From NCBI GenBank assembly GCA_903772945.1, contig CAICTM010000123.1, forward strand, positions 47,361 through 111,360: a stretch of 64,000 bases of DNA. Direction: 5' to 3'. Numbering within the stretch: the stretch's first letter is position 1; each line of letters begins with the position of its first letter. The stretch is from Seminavis robusta. Its lineage: Eukaryota > Bacillariophyta > Bacillariophyceae > Naviculales > Naviculaceae. The notes under the pieces are model-generated. The model did not search any database, was not told the DNA's origin, and saw nothing but the letters and a program-made list of their open reading frames with translations. The position numbers and the translations under genes were made by a program. Shown one piece after another: positions 34,057-45,500 of the stretch.

Positions 34057-37000
34057 GTTGGGGTAGCAACCAAACCGCAAAGTTTTGTACTGTTGCAAAA
34101 GAACTGAGAGCCAGAAGAGAGACGAGAGTCGATATGTTTCACTCTGGCAGCCAAATTATGAGAGGGAGAGGACAATGCTGTTGTTAGTAATCTAGCTTCC
34201 TGGGGTCAAAGCTTTGTCGTTCAACTGTTGCTGGAAGTTGTGACGTTACCCCAAAGCGAACAACTTGGAGATTCAGATCGCATAATTGGCCTCTCAGTCT
34301 CGGCTCTCACCATCAGATCTATTAGGTTTCAGTCATCTAAGAGGGGATAAATCAAGGTTTTTACACAAGATAGAGCAAACACAGCTTACGAAATCCAGAA
34401 CATGACTCCCACTAAAATGTGGGGGTGTGGGGGTTCTTTGAAGTGAGGAGGATCAACTTCTCGAACCATGGGCACACAGCAGCACCAGCACCACAGCTCA
34501 AGTGGTTTCTTAGGCAAACCAGCCAATGCAGTCATCAAGTTTTTAGAAAATATGGCGAAGAGTGACCGGACCTTTGACGGTCGAGATCTTATAACGGCTC
34601 TTATCCAATGAGAAACAGAGGGGTGCAAGGAGGTAGCATCTGTGATCGGTCACTCGACTGTGACTTGTACAGACTGTGATTTCCTGAAACTAGGGGTGGC
34701 TGTTTCTTGGGCTGGGTTGCTTTGTGTCTAGATGCAAGGACACGATTGTTGGACAATGCAACTAATGGGAGGTCCAAGGCTTGAGGAGTCGACCTATGGC
34801 AAGCAAAACCCAGGCTGGAAGCAAAACCATCCTCCTCCATTCTTCTCACTTAACCTCTCGTACGCACAAGTCCTCACAATTGTGATGGGGGTTGGCTGTC
34901 TCGAGAAGATTCCTACCGTACGTTACCTTGCGTCTTCTGACCAAACTTTGAGCACTTAGCCCAGGTGCGTTTTTCAATAGTACATGTACATGTAGGTTGG
35001 GCCAGCCAGCCAAGAGAGCTTTGGTACGGGTATGGACAGCCAGGGATGCTCGAAGGCTGGCCTGGCCAACCTTTCTTGCTGCACCCCTATGGAAAAGAAA
35101 CTTCGTCCTGCTGGCCCCCAGTAACCTCCTTTGAAGCCCAGCATGAGGAAAACAGTTCTTCTCACCAAGGTTTCCAAAAAGGCTGCGCCGTGCAGTACTG
35201 AAACCACCACTCTTATTGGATCGACGTAAGCATTGATCAAGATGCACGAAAAAAGCCCTTTCTTGACCATACTCCACCTTGAAGAATGCAGCAGAGTGCT
35301 AAGCCGATGCTCAAGGTTCCACTGGTGGATTTATTTTGGGACGACTGTTCTATTCGCATGCTAACAGTACCGATGGGTTGCCAAAAATCCTCAATTGCCA
35401 CTATGAATGGCGACGCATGCTGGTGCTTTCGTTGCCTATGCCAACAATAGCTAGGATGAACGGACGCTGTTGATTCATCCCAGCCCCACAAAGCAATGCT
35501 GTCGCTGAAAATTTACTGTTGCAAGACTGCTACTCCTCCATGGTACCGTACCAAAAGTTGAAAAACGTGCTACTGGTGTAAAACGTGGAGTCCCTCTTGT
35601 TTCAAGCGAATCAAATGTACAATACAAACCACAGTGACTACTATTTGAATCCTGTGTCGAACTTAAATACTTAACTTCTCCTATAAATCTGAAGGGAGAG
35701 GCATAGACTCTAAATCCTCAAAGAAGAGCCTACCTTCAGATTTATACAAGATCTGCTTGCTCAAAGAGGGGTAGTTTTGGCTGAAACTGCTGGCAAACAC
35801 CACGTTGCCGGGAATTTCTATTTTTGCTCTTCAAGTCTTCAGGAGATGAGAATCTTTGTTCAACCTGTGCAGATAACCAGGGCGCATGTGAGCCATGAAC
35901 CCTCTGAACGATGATTGCGTGGAGAGTAACCAGCGAGGCTTGGGGCTTTTGCGCCGACAAGGCCGAGGTTCTGGGCCTAGTTCGGCAGCAACGGATGGGA
36001 ATTTGTTGCCAATGATGGCTCCGCAGCACACGCATTGGCCAAAGGCAAGTTGGAGTTGCATCCGACTGGGTTCATGGACAGCAGTTGACTAGAATGACGA
36101 AGAGACAGTCAGTCGGGATGTTTGGAACATGTTAGTACGGGTAAGCGAGAAGGAGGAGTACAACTGAAGTGATGTTTGTGGATAAATCTATTGCTTAGAT
36201 TTATGCAAATTGATAGAGCCTGACACCAGTACGGTACGCCAAGCTCGCATTACGGAGCCAAAAGACGCTTACAGTGCCTCCAGAAGAGACATCTTGCTTG
36301 CTGAGATTGCTCTTGGGCATCTCTGGTCCTTGGCGAAGACTTCAGCGCGTCCTCGGGCTTGCCAAAGACAATCGCATCGCTATGTTTGAGGGGCAAGCAA
36401 GCTGTGCATGGGCCGGCACGCAGCAGCCCGGATCTTTCTTGCATCACTGTTGATCTGTTTGGGCGCCGCTGATTGTCGGGCAACTCTCGTTGAGGCTGCC
36501 AAATGACGAACAAGGATGATGCAACGTTTGCCATTGGACGTGGTGATTTTCAAAGTATGCAGTGATTTGCCTTGTCATGCATTGTCCGTCTGTTTTTATG
36601 TTGAGATGGCTGGGCGCAGGCTAACCTTAGTTACTCACTAGCTAGAGAGCTAAGAGGTTTCTTCTGCCATCATATTATGGCCTCGTTGCTGCAGAGATTT
36701 CGACTCAACCCCAGAGGCACAAGGTTGCACCGTTTTTTTAAAGGATTCACTGGGACTTTCCATCCATAGAAGGTCACCCATAGTGTAAGTCTTGTTGAGC
36801 TCTTAGCTGGCAGGTGCTGAGACACGCTCAGTTCTCGTGCTGCATGCATGAGCAGTTGGCAACTACCGGTGGTGCCAATCTGGGTCAAATCAAACTGCTT
36901 CAGCCTTGGGCACATGAGGCACGTTGTCAACCGTAGATAACTAACTACCCTACTCTGACCCCCTTGGACCATTATGTACCAGGTTACACAAAGCCATAGC

Positions 37001-37314
37001 AACAAATCGTACCCTGGCAGGCTAGCCAGATGATTGGTTCTTTGCTACTAGCTAGCAGTACCGGTATCTTTGGATTGTTGCTAACTAGTGGCTGTACCAT
37101 CAGCCATTATACTTATGTTTTTATTAAATTACAAGAAACACAGCAAAGTGGTCCGCCGAAACTTCCAGGTGGCGGAGGAAGAGTTTTAATGTAATCAGAC
37201 AATGAAACCTCTGGGCATCTGGAGCTTAGTAGTGCTGATTGAATCATTCAGTGCATGGAAGAGGGAAGTGTTTTGGGAAGCTACTGAATTTGACTGGAGT
37301 GGAGTGCTTTTTCT
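34057..37314. other. Gene-poor intergenic stretch with hairpins
   Basis: No gene is supported in 3.3 kb. Two inverted repeats share the core ATAAATCT. One is TATAAATCTGAAGG at 35682-35695 paired with 35733-35746. The other is ATAAATCT/AGATTTAT at about 36182-36204. They could mark a small non-autonomous element or be chance A/T hairpins. Confidence 0.45.
35682..35746. repeat. Inverted repeat, 14-bp perfect arms
   Basis: TATAAATCTGAAGG (35682-35695) is exactly complementary to 35733-35746, with a 37-base spacer. It lies in non-coding DNA. Confidence 0.7.
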
Positions 37315-38970
37315 TTATTGTCTGGCTTTGACGACCATGGGTAGTCCATCACCCGGTTGATTGATCAATTTCAAGACCGGTTTCAATTCATAGGATGGAC
37401 TGACCAGTTCAAAGTGGAGCTTGTGGAGCAGGCAAGCCAGCAATGTGACGGCTTCCCTCATGGCCAGATTACGTCCAACACAGTTGCGTGCTCCCATGGA
37501 AAATGCCACAAGGGCATCTCTATTCCCAGGAGCAATGTCACTGCTTGCAGTATCATCCGATGGTCGGTCTTCCCATTGGCTCTTGTGGCTCTTGTTGTCA
37601 TCCGCCGATCTTGTTGTGGGTCGAACCCATCGATCGGGTCTCATTTCCAGTGGTTGGGAAAAGTTCATTTCATGTTGCTGAATCAGCATGAGGGGAAGGA
37701 AACAAGTGGTCCCCTTTTCAAAGACATGTCCATGCAGTGTCGTGTCCTTTTCCAAACTGCGTGCAATCAAATCCACGGGAGAATGCAATCGCAGAGACTC
37801 GTAGATGACTGCCTGCGTGTACGGCAGCTGTTCCGGTCCTGTAATGGTGCCAGTGTTGTTGCCAAGCACAGCATCAATTTCTTCCCGACAAGTTTGATAG
37901 ATGTCTGGATGCTTGGCCAACAAGTAGATGGTATACGCCAGGGTGCTGCTGGTAGTATCATACCCCGCAAAGAACAGTGTCATGGCGACATCGCAGACAG
38001 CCTCCATGTTGACACTTTCTCCCACTGCCGCGGCTTCCTTTTCTGCCGCCTTCCAAATTTCCAACAGGACATTGTTATTGGTTGATGTTTGTTGCTGTTG
38101 TTGTTGTTTCGCCTTTGTCAAATGATCCATAATGAACGATCTAACAGTCTTGGTGGTGCGGGCATGCTGTCGATTGGCACTTGTGGGAATGCAGTACAGC
38201 GAAGCGGCCATATCAAATGGATCTCCAATCCGCCGCTGAAATTCGGCCGCCAAGAATTCAAACGATGTCGCCATGACTGGCAATTCCAATTTTTGACACG
38301 CCTGAATGTCGATCCCCACCATGGTTTCAAAAAAGACATCCGAAGTAGCCATTTTCATCAAGGGATGGATTTCCATTTGAATTGTTTCACTGTTGTTGGA
38401 TTGTTGTTGCAAAGCACAGAGTAAAGAATCCGACAGAGTATTTCCCACCTTGGTGATAGTCTGTTGCGACTGTTCCATCATGGCGGGTGTAAAGGATTTG
38501 TGCACAGCCGTTCGATAGAGTTTCCATTCCTTGCCTTTCATGGAGAGCAAGTTTTTCGCGCCCAAAAACTTTTGGAAATGCAGGGCAACAATACGGATAT
38601 CGGGTTTGGTCTTGCTGGCCATGAGAATGGCCTTGGCATCTTTACCCGATAGTACCGAAATGACGGGTTCCGTAGCAGCCCAAATGGCACACAAGCCAGT
38701 TTTAGTGTCCGCATAATCGTGACAACAGTGTTTCACTCCTTGGAATCCATCGGGAAGTTCCATCCTAGGCAAATGCCCTAAAAGCCAATGGCCTTGCGGT
38801 GCTGTGGGAATGCCTGGAAACGGAGACGTTTCTGCCTTTTTTGCCATTTGGTCGATTTTGTGTTTGAGCCACAGCAGTGTCATGGTGGTCCCCACGGCTG
38901 CCACTCCGGCGAGGACAGCCGTACTACTAGTAGAGGAGGAGGAAGTCTCCGAGGAACATGACTGGGCCAT
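37315..38970 (-). CDS. Cytochrome P450 monooxygenase
   Basis: I choose the ATG at 38970, giving 551 residues. Here a Ser-rich leader precedes a hydrophobic N-terminal anchor (about 16-37, VLAGVAAVGTTMTLLWL), as in microsomal or plastid-envelope P450s. An alternative ATG at 39138 would add 56 polar residues. The P450 landmarks are in order: the C-helix EWKLYR (about 148-153), the I-helix oxygen-activation motif AGYDTT (335-340), the ExxR motif ESLR (391-394), a RPDRW segment, and the heme loop FSMGARNCVGR with the axial Cys at about 497. All are intact, so the enzyme should bind heme and oxidise a hydrophobic substrate with NAD(P)H-derived electrons. The substrate cannot be told from sequence. 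A 6-Gln run lies near residue 290. A broken relative is at 24590-25080. The gene is divergent from 39482. Confidence 0.92.
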   Translation of the reverse strand: MAQSCSSETSSSSTSSTAVLAGVAAVGTTMTLLWLKHKIDQMAKKAETSPFPGIPTAPQGHWLLGHLPRMELPDGFQGVKHCCHDYADTKTGLCAIWAATEPVISVLSGKDAKAILMASKTKPDIRIVALHFQKFLGAKNLLSMKGKEWKLYRTAVHKSFTPAMMEQSQQTITKVGNTLSDSLLCALQQQSNNSETIQMEIHPLMKMATSDVFFETMVGIDIQACQKLELPVMATSFEFLAAEFQRRIGDPFDMAASLYCIPTSANRQHARTTKTVRSFIMDHLTKAKQQQQQQTSTNNNVLLEIWKAAEKEAAAVGESVNMEAVCDVAMTLFFAGYDTTSSTLAYTIYLLAKHPDIYQTCREEIDAVLGNNTGTITGPEQLPYTQAVIYESLRLHSPVDLIARSLEKDTTLHGHVFEKGTTCFLPLMLIQQHEMNFSQPLEMRPDRWVRPTTRSADDNKSHKSQWEDRPSDDTASSDIAPGNRDALVAFSMGARNCVGRNLAMREAVTLLACLLHKLHFELVSPSYELKPVLKLINQPGDGLPMVVKARQ

Positions 38971-39481
38971 GGTTGGATATCTTACTATGTTGTATGAGTG
39001 TGCAGTGATTTGTAGTTGTGCCGATGTATGATGTATGGATGACAATTTTCCAACATTCTTTCTCTTTTCGTCGCCTTCGCGGATCTTTGGGTTCGCGGAT
39101 CTTTTTGTAATGGTACGGTTCTCATTCAACTGAGACATGGCTTTGACCAATCGAAGAGGGGTGTAAGCTTCCACACGACTTGACTTGTCAAGAAGCCATC
39201 AAGGCGAATACTGCCAAACCCAGCAAACAGGAACAATGGCGAACAGCCGGCTGAATGTCTCCACAAAAAGAAACATCACAGAACGTGACAAGGTCCGCCA
39301 CTGTCAAACTGTCTAGCGTACTATACGGCACGTGCTGCTTCCAAGCTACAAAGATACCACTGTAGTGTAGTGTGCATCCCCTCAACTGTACTACGTACAA
39401 CTAGTTCGATTGGCAACGCGAAAGAAAAGGCAGAGATACCGGTAGAAACATCCATCATCTTTCCATCCATTCATTGACCCC
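38971..39481. promoter_or_regulatory. Divergent intergenic region between P450 and zinc-ribbon genes
   Basis: About 510 bp separate the two divergent start codons and must contain both promoters. I see no TATA box or defined operator. An ACCGGT site is at about 39439, close to the plus-strand gene. Confidence 0.4.
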
Positions 39482-41191
39482 ATGATGTCGACTCCATCGT
39501 CGCTACTGTCTCGCATGAAGGTTCGTTGGGCCAATTGGCAACATCAGCACGTCCGTTATGAATACCCCGAGGCACATCGTACTAGTACCGGCACACCCAA
39601 AAGTAGTCGGGGCAACAACAACAACTCAAGCAGCAACAACAACAATAGCAGTAGCGAAGCAAGAGTACTAGATCCCGAAGAACTCTTGCCGCTAAAGTTG
39701 CACGATCATCCTCTCCATCAAACGACGTATTCGAGTTTGAACAATCATGTCAAGAACGTGTCAAAATTTGTCTTTTGGACGACTGTGCATGCCGGAGCCA
39801 TGTATCTGTTTTGGGTACACATCAAACCCAGACTCGTACACTACTGGAGAGAAATCGAATACGGCAGTGAGGACAATGATGACGACGAAAATGACAACAC
39901 AACCACCACAACACATAAATCATGGCGGAAACGATTTTCCTTCTGCAAGAAACGGCTCTGTTGTTGCTGCGAGGAAATGGTTTCCGAACGAGACAATTTT
40001 TGTCCCCATTGTGGAGCCGCCACTTGTCCCGTATGTGTCTACTGTGGCGCCGCCATTCAAAACGATGACAATTTCTGTAAAGCATGTGGACAACCCGTAC
40101 CCAATCAAGTCATTCTGGATGGAGCACAACAACTTACCAGTAGTAGTAGACGATCCAGTACCGCATCCACTGCTACTGCTGCTAGTACTAGTAATAGAGG
40201 AGCATCCATCAGCTACACACCCAATCCCAACATGTCGCCACTCCAAAATAGAACCGTCATGCAACCGCCGCCAGCACAACCACAACCACAACAACAACCA
40301 CAAGAGTATCTGATGCAACATCAGAGATCCTCACTGTCCTCCACAGCTGCTGCTGCGACCACGTCGTCGTTTGCGGCGGCCTCCCCACCTTTTGTGGGCG
40401 GTACCAATACAACATCACCCAAACAAGATTCTTGGATCCCTCCCATGGCGCAAGCGGAATCCGTACCCATTGTACAGGCCGAAACTGCCTCCGTTCCATT
40501 GGTACCGGCCATGTACGTCGAAGAAGTCACGGCCGTCGTGGCTACTACAACCAATGGAGGAATTATGGATCATTTACAACAATCACCACCACAAGTGGTA
40601 CTCGAGTCGGCACAAGCACAACCGGTCCTTGTCGAACAGCAAATTGACGCTCATTCGCATTCCCATACCGAACATCAAGTAGACGATCAACAACAACAAC
40701 AGCAACAGCAACAACAACAACAACAACAACAAGTACAACAACAACAAGTACAAGAAGAAATAATAGTGGATATTATGCAAGACGACACCAAAGGAGAACC
40801 CAGTGTCGTTATGCAAGGAGTAGCACGGGCACAACAACAACAACAACAACAACAACAAGTCGAGGAGGATGATGACCAAATAGCAACAGAACAAGAAGAA
40901 GCCGTCTATCAAATGTACGAAGCTCGAGGTCTGGTGCCATATGGCAGACTGGTGACGCGATTTGGTCATTTGGAAGATCTCAAGACGGAATTGTTGTCAC
41001 GGGGATGTACCGAACAATCCATTGACAATTGGACGTTTGCCGAACGCAAAGACAAACTGCGACAACTCGAACTGGAACGATTGGCGGATACATCATCCGC
41101 CGATGATGCCCAACGAAAGTTTGCCGCCAAGGCATTTTGTCCACAATCCACGGCACGGTTTCGAAGAAATAATGAAGGGAGGAGCAAATAA
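39482..41191 (+). CDS. Zinc-ribbon, single-span, poly-Gln protein
   Basis: A 569-residue single-exon frame starts at the ATG at 39482. Residues about 92-114 form one hydrophobic span (KFVFWTTVHAGAMYLFWVHI). A double zinc-ribbon-like Cys cluster follows at about 160-202, with CCCC, then FCPHCG, CPVCVYCG and FCKACG. This arrangement is like DZANK-type ribbons, which mediate protein contacts. The rest is low-complexity: Ser/Thr/Ala, Pro/Gln, and two long Gln runs (about 400-425 and 443-452) encoded by CAA/CAG repeats. The C-terminal 90 residues are globular and helical, with VYQMYEARGLVPYGRL and a SIDNWTFAERKDKLRQLE helix. A membrane-anchored adaptor is a reasonable guess, but the function is unknown. 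Confidence 0.75.
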   Translation: MMSTPSSLLSRMKVRWANWQHQHVRYEYPEAHRTSTGTPKSSRGNNNNSSSNNNNSSSEARVLDPEELLPLKLHDHPLHQTTYSSLNNHVKNVSKFVFWTTVHAGAMYLFWVHIKPRLVHYWREIEYGSEDNDDDENDNTTTTTHKSWRKRFSFCKKRLCCCCEEMVSERDNFCPHCGAATCPVCVYCGAAIQNDDNFCKACGQPVPNQVILDGAQQLTSSSRRSSTASTATAASTSNRGASISYTPNPNMSPLQNRTVMQPPPAQPQPQQQPQEYLMQHQRSSLSSTAAAATTSSFAAASPPFVGGTNTTSPKQDSWIPPMAQAESVPIVQAETASVPLVPAMYVEEVTAVVATTTNGGIMDHLQQSPPQVVLESAQAQPVLVEQQIDAHSHSHTEHQVDDQQQQQQQQQQQQQQQVQQQQVQEEIIVDIMQDDTKGEPSVVMQGVARAQQQQQQQQQVEEDDDQIATEQEEAVYQMYEARGLVPYGRLVTRFGHLEDLKTELLSRGCTEQSIDNWTFAERKDKLRQLELERLADTSSADDAQRKFAAKAFCPQSTARFRRNNEGRSK

Positions 41192-42560
41192 TGAATCACG
41201 CGGACTGTTTGTTGTGCTGGATACCGTACCGTACGACGAAAGGTACCACTGCGAGAAAAAAGTCAACAACAACAGATAGCTAGCTACAGATAGACAAGGC
41301 ACCGTTGACAATAAATGGGGATCTGACACAACAAGTACAGCAAGAGAAATACTGCCGAGACACTGCGCCTTGGTTGCCTTCCTGGAAGAAGCAGCAATAG
41401 TGGATGAAGCAGGTCCTTATTAAAGCACCCTGTCCGCACAGCTTCAATTGTTTGCTTTCAACGAAACGAAACCCAGGAAGGGTACGTCCAAGCTACCGGT
41501 AGATAGAACGAATGAGAAGTAGACTGATCAGGATAAAACTTGTATCGCTAGCTATCCTTGTAAAAGTACAGCGTAGCTGCGTAGCTGGATCACGTTCCGT
41601 GCTTGTCCCGCAGGCCAAAATTCTTTTGCAATGCCTTGCCACTGCCAACACAAACAACTGCTATTTTCTATGGTGTTACATCAGGACACAACCCTCATTC
41701 ACCCTTTTTAAAGCCACTCATCTATGTCTCCGCTCTCTATCCCTTATTTATGTCACGATGGCTAGGCCCTTCTGTTGGTCCCCGGTTTGCCCCCCTTGAT
41801 CCCACTGAACTGAGCCCTGGATTTCACCTCTTCTTTCCACAGCTTCCGAAGATACCGGTACTGTAGCTTCCCTAATCTCTAGCTAGACACCCGTTCTAAA
41901 AGTGCCGCTTTATCGTCTCTCTGTCTGGGTTCTCTTGGCTGAATCTTCAATCCTTCTAGCTAGCAAGACCGTGGAATCTCGTCGTGGAATAATTATTGTC
42001 AAATAGAGCAACTGTGCTTCATTCATCCGAACGGACGCCACGAACGCCCACCAGCGTCATCAAACTTTCTAGCTCTCATTGAACCAGTGTGACAATTTAA
42101 ACCTTCAAACTATCAGCTTTAGTGATAGTACCGGGGACCGCAATCGCCTGCCCTACTTTCGGCCCTTCCGAAATGTCTGTCTTTTGGCGCCACTCACAAT
42201 TTCGAGAAGAAACTGGACAACGGCAAGCCACAGTGTTTGTCGCTTGGCCGTGAGAAAACAAAAGCAAAAGCAAAGCAAAAGGTGTTGCCTCCAACCTCGT
42301 TAAAAATTTCGCTTGCAAGAGAGTTTGTAAAGTGAGAAAGCGAAAACAACAAGTTGAAAGCAAAAGACAATCAATCAGGCTAAGTCTAGACTAGCTAGGT
42401 CGATAAGCCCCTTGTGTGAACGTTGCGTTGGATTGGGTTGCGTTTCGTTGCATCGATTTGATTCGATCGTACATTCGTTCATTTGTGGCTCTCAAGAACA
42501 ATTGAACTGCGGAGCTCATCAGAGGCGCAAGATTGCTACCGTAGCTAACTGGCACGTACC
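41192..42560. other. Intergenic upstream of the giant gene
   Basis: No gene is supported. ACCGGT sites lie at about 41494 and 41855. The last few hundred bases are probably the leader of the gene at 42561. Confidence 0.4.
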
Positions 42561-45500
42561 ATGAGCAGCCGGTTTGCTTCTTCTTCCGATAGAGCCGCAC
42601 GGGAGGAGGATGACCATGACAATAACGACAGCTTTGAAACGACATTTTCCGCGGGAGAACTGAACGTCAAGGCCATTCATTACTACCACAACGCATCCTA
42701 CCACAGCAGCCAAGCTTCCATTCGCACCCCGACTGCCACTGCCGTCACTTGGAAACCGGCGTATGGTGAGAAAGCAGTGAATGACTACGAGGAGGAGGAG
42801 GAGGATGATGACAGTAGACACGGCAGCCCTCGCGGCGGTTGTGGTCCTGGTCCTAGACCCGGTGGCGCCCCACCGTCACCTCAGAAGATCCGCGTGAGCC
42901 GTGGCCGCCCTAGTCCGGAAGATAGGGCCATTATGGTATGTGGCAGTATACCTGTTTGTAGTTGGATCCATCTGGCGGCCAACCATTGTCTTACCCTTTT
43001 CTTTCCTTCTTTGTGTCTTTTCTTTCAATGCTAATGCTGTTCTTGACAGGTCCATCAACCCAACTATCTACAAGACTATGCCGTGGACAGCCCATTTCTG
43101 TGTGGCGCTCCTGGCATGCCCTTTGCCGGCAAGACGCAGCAGCAACTGGAAGCAGAAGCAGAGGCTGACACAGTCGTTGTCAACAACAAGGCAAAGAAAG
43201 GACTCACCCATACCATGAAGAATATGATGCAAAAGTTGGCCAAACGTGTGCTCCACAACAACAACAGCGATAACAACGACCCCAGTAAACTGCAGCAACA
43301 ATTCAACCACAAAGACGTTGTGCTGGCCACGCCGCCCAGGGTAGCCAAAACTCCCGTCACTTGGTCCTATTCGCCCCAGAGCCGATCTCCGGACCATGAT
43401 GATCATGATGCACCCCAAAACTATGATGATGACCTGTCGACAACATCCCCCCTTCGCAAGGGCATGTTGTTTGATGATGAAGAGGAGGAAGATGACATTA
43501 TTGCACCGCCGCCGCCGCAACGCCAAGATTCCTCGTCCTCGGAAATCTGCGCCACCACCATCCTCATGGAGACGAATACGACCGCCGCCGCCGCATCGAA
43601 TCAACCCATTGGTGGCAAGCTCATTCTAACTACCATAAAACACCAGCAACAGCAGCAGGCACAACGACAGCAGCAACAACAACCAACAGTTAGCACCAGG
43701 ACGTCGTCGGGACCGGTCGATTTGGACGAATCGCTTCCCTCCAGTCTGGAAGAATCGTTTGAGACAAGGCAATCTCTAGGTTCAGAGTCGCAGACTCTGA
43801 TTGATTTAAATGAAACGCTACAAAGTGTCGATGATAGTTTGGCTGATGCCATGGACTTGAACAATGTGACTGTGGATCAAGCACTCGATGGATCCTTTGC
43901 ATTCCAGCAGCACGAAGTGCGCCTCAAGATGCCCAGTCGTAGTGGTAATCAGACCATCCCAGAAGTGTCCGAAGAAGAGGAGCATGATGATGATGACACG
44001 GAAAAAGAGACAAGCAAACGCAGCGTTGACGTCGACTTGGAGAGCACTCCATCGTTGGATGACCAGTCGAATCGGCAAGACTCGGCACGTCAAAGCACGG
44101 CTACAGCGGTTGATCTGGACGACTCCATTGACAGTTCCAGCAGCGACTGTATTCTGTATCCACCTCGCATGTATGGAACCCGAACGGGGCCTGTCATCAG
44201 AGGACTCGGCAGCAAGGGACAAGACGCAAAGCAACACCGATCGTTGTTGCCACCAAGGCCACCTGCATCGACTCCACCAAAACAGCAGGATCAACTACAA
44301 GCAAAATTCAAGATTGTCAAAGTCTTTGGACACCCTGCTCCTCCTGCTGCAAGTGCGAGCAACAGCCAAGAGTTGAATACATCACAGGAGAGTGGCGATG
44401 AAGTGCCCTTGTTGAACCACCACCAGCAGTTGCGTGCGGAGGATTTCACTGTTGGACCCATCGACATGAACCTTGGAACGGCGTCTTCAATCTTGGATAC
44501 AACCTGCGCAAGCAACAAACCGGAGCTCGCTTTGGCTGCCCCTATTCTTGACGAATCATTCACTGCCGCCATGGAGGACGAGGATGAGTTCCCAACCGAG
44601 GGCAAGCAGATCTTTCGTCAAGAGCGTATCCAGCATGCCTTTGATGAAGCGTGCAAAAACGACGGGCGCCAGTACAGCAAACCTGTTGATGATCAAGACT
44701 TGACCGATTCCTTGGCGTGGACTTCGAAACGATCCTTCGCAACGGCTCCACCAATAGCCAAGCCAACGACCATGCCTGCTCTGCGCCTCCCTGCCTCGGT
44801 TCGCGACAGTCCTCGCCACTTTGATGCCACCAAGCAGCCATCATCCGGAGAGGCCAACCAGTCCAGCACTTCTATAGTGCTGCAACATGTCATACCACCA
44901 CGTGACACCAGTACATGTAGCGAGCCAACTGAAACGGTTACGCCGCCATTATCGGAATCTATGGATGCTTTGTACTCTGCATCCATGTCCTTTTCGAAGA
45001 AAGATGCCTCGGACGTGGCTCCTCTCCCTCCCTCAAATGGAGACAGCCCTCGCCGCTCTGCTGGCGCCAACAAGTTTGAAGAGGCAGACTCCGTCGTAAC
45101 AACAGTGTTGCTCCAAAGCATTATTCCTCCATGGCAAAACAGCAGCATGTCACATGAAAATGATTTGACGGAGCCAACCCAAAAGGAGGTGCCATCGGCG
45201 GAGGCAGGTACTCAAGAAGATGCTTCCACCTCAGTCGTACCGTCTGCTGCGAGCAGTAAGGATGCAGACATGATGTTCCAGACGATTCCAGTTGGAAGTG
45301 CCGTGGTGGAGCTTAATGATATGGATGGGCCCATGGAAGATATTGGCGAACTCGCAGTTGACGCAAGCACCGCACAAGGACTCCCCGATCAAGAAAACGA
45401 CCAGCCTCAACTAGACTCCGATGTCCAAAGCATTTTGGAGGATTTGGAGGAGGCAAACCATCAGGAACAGGAAAATAATATGGTTGCTCCTCCATCAAAG

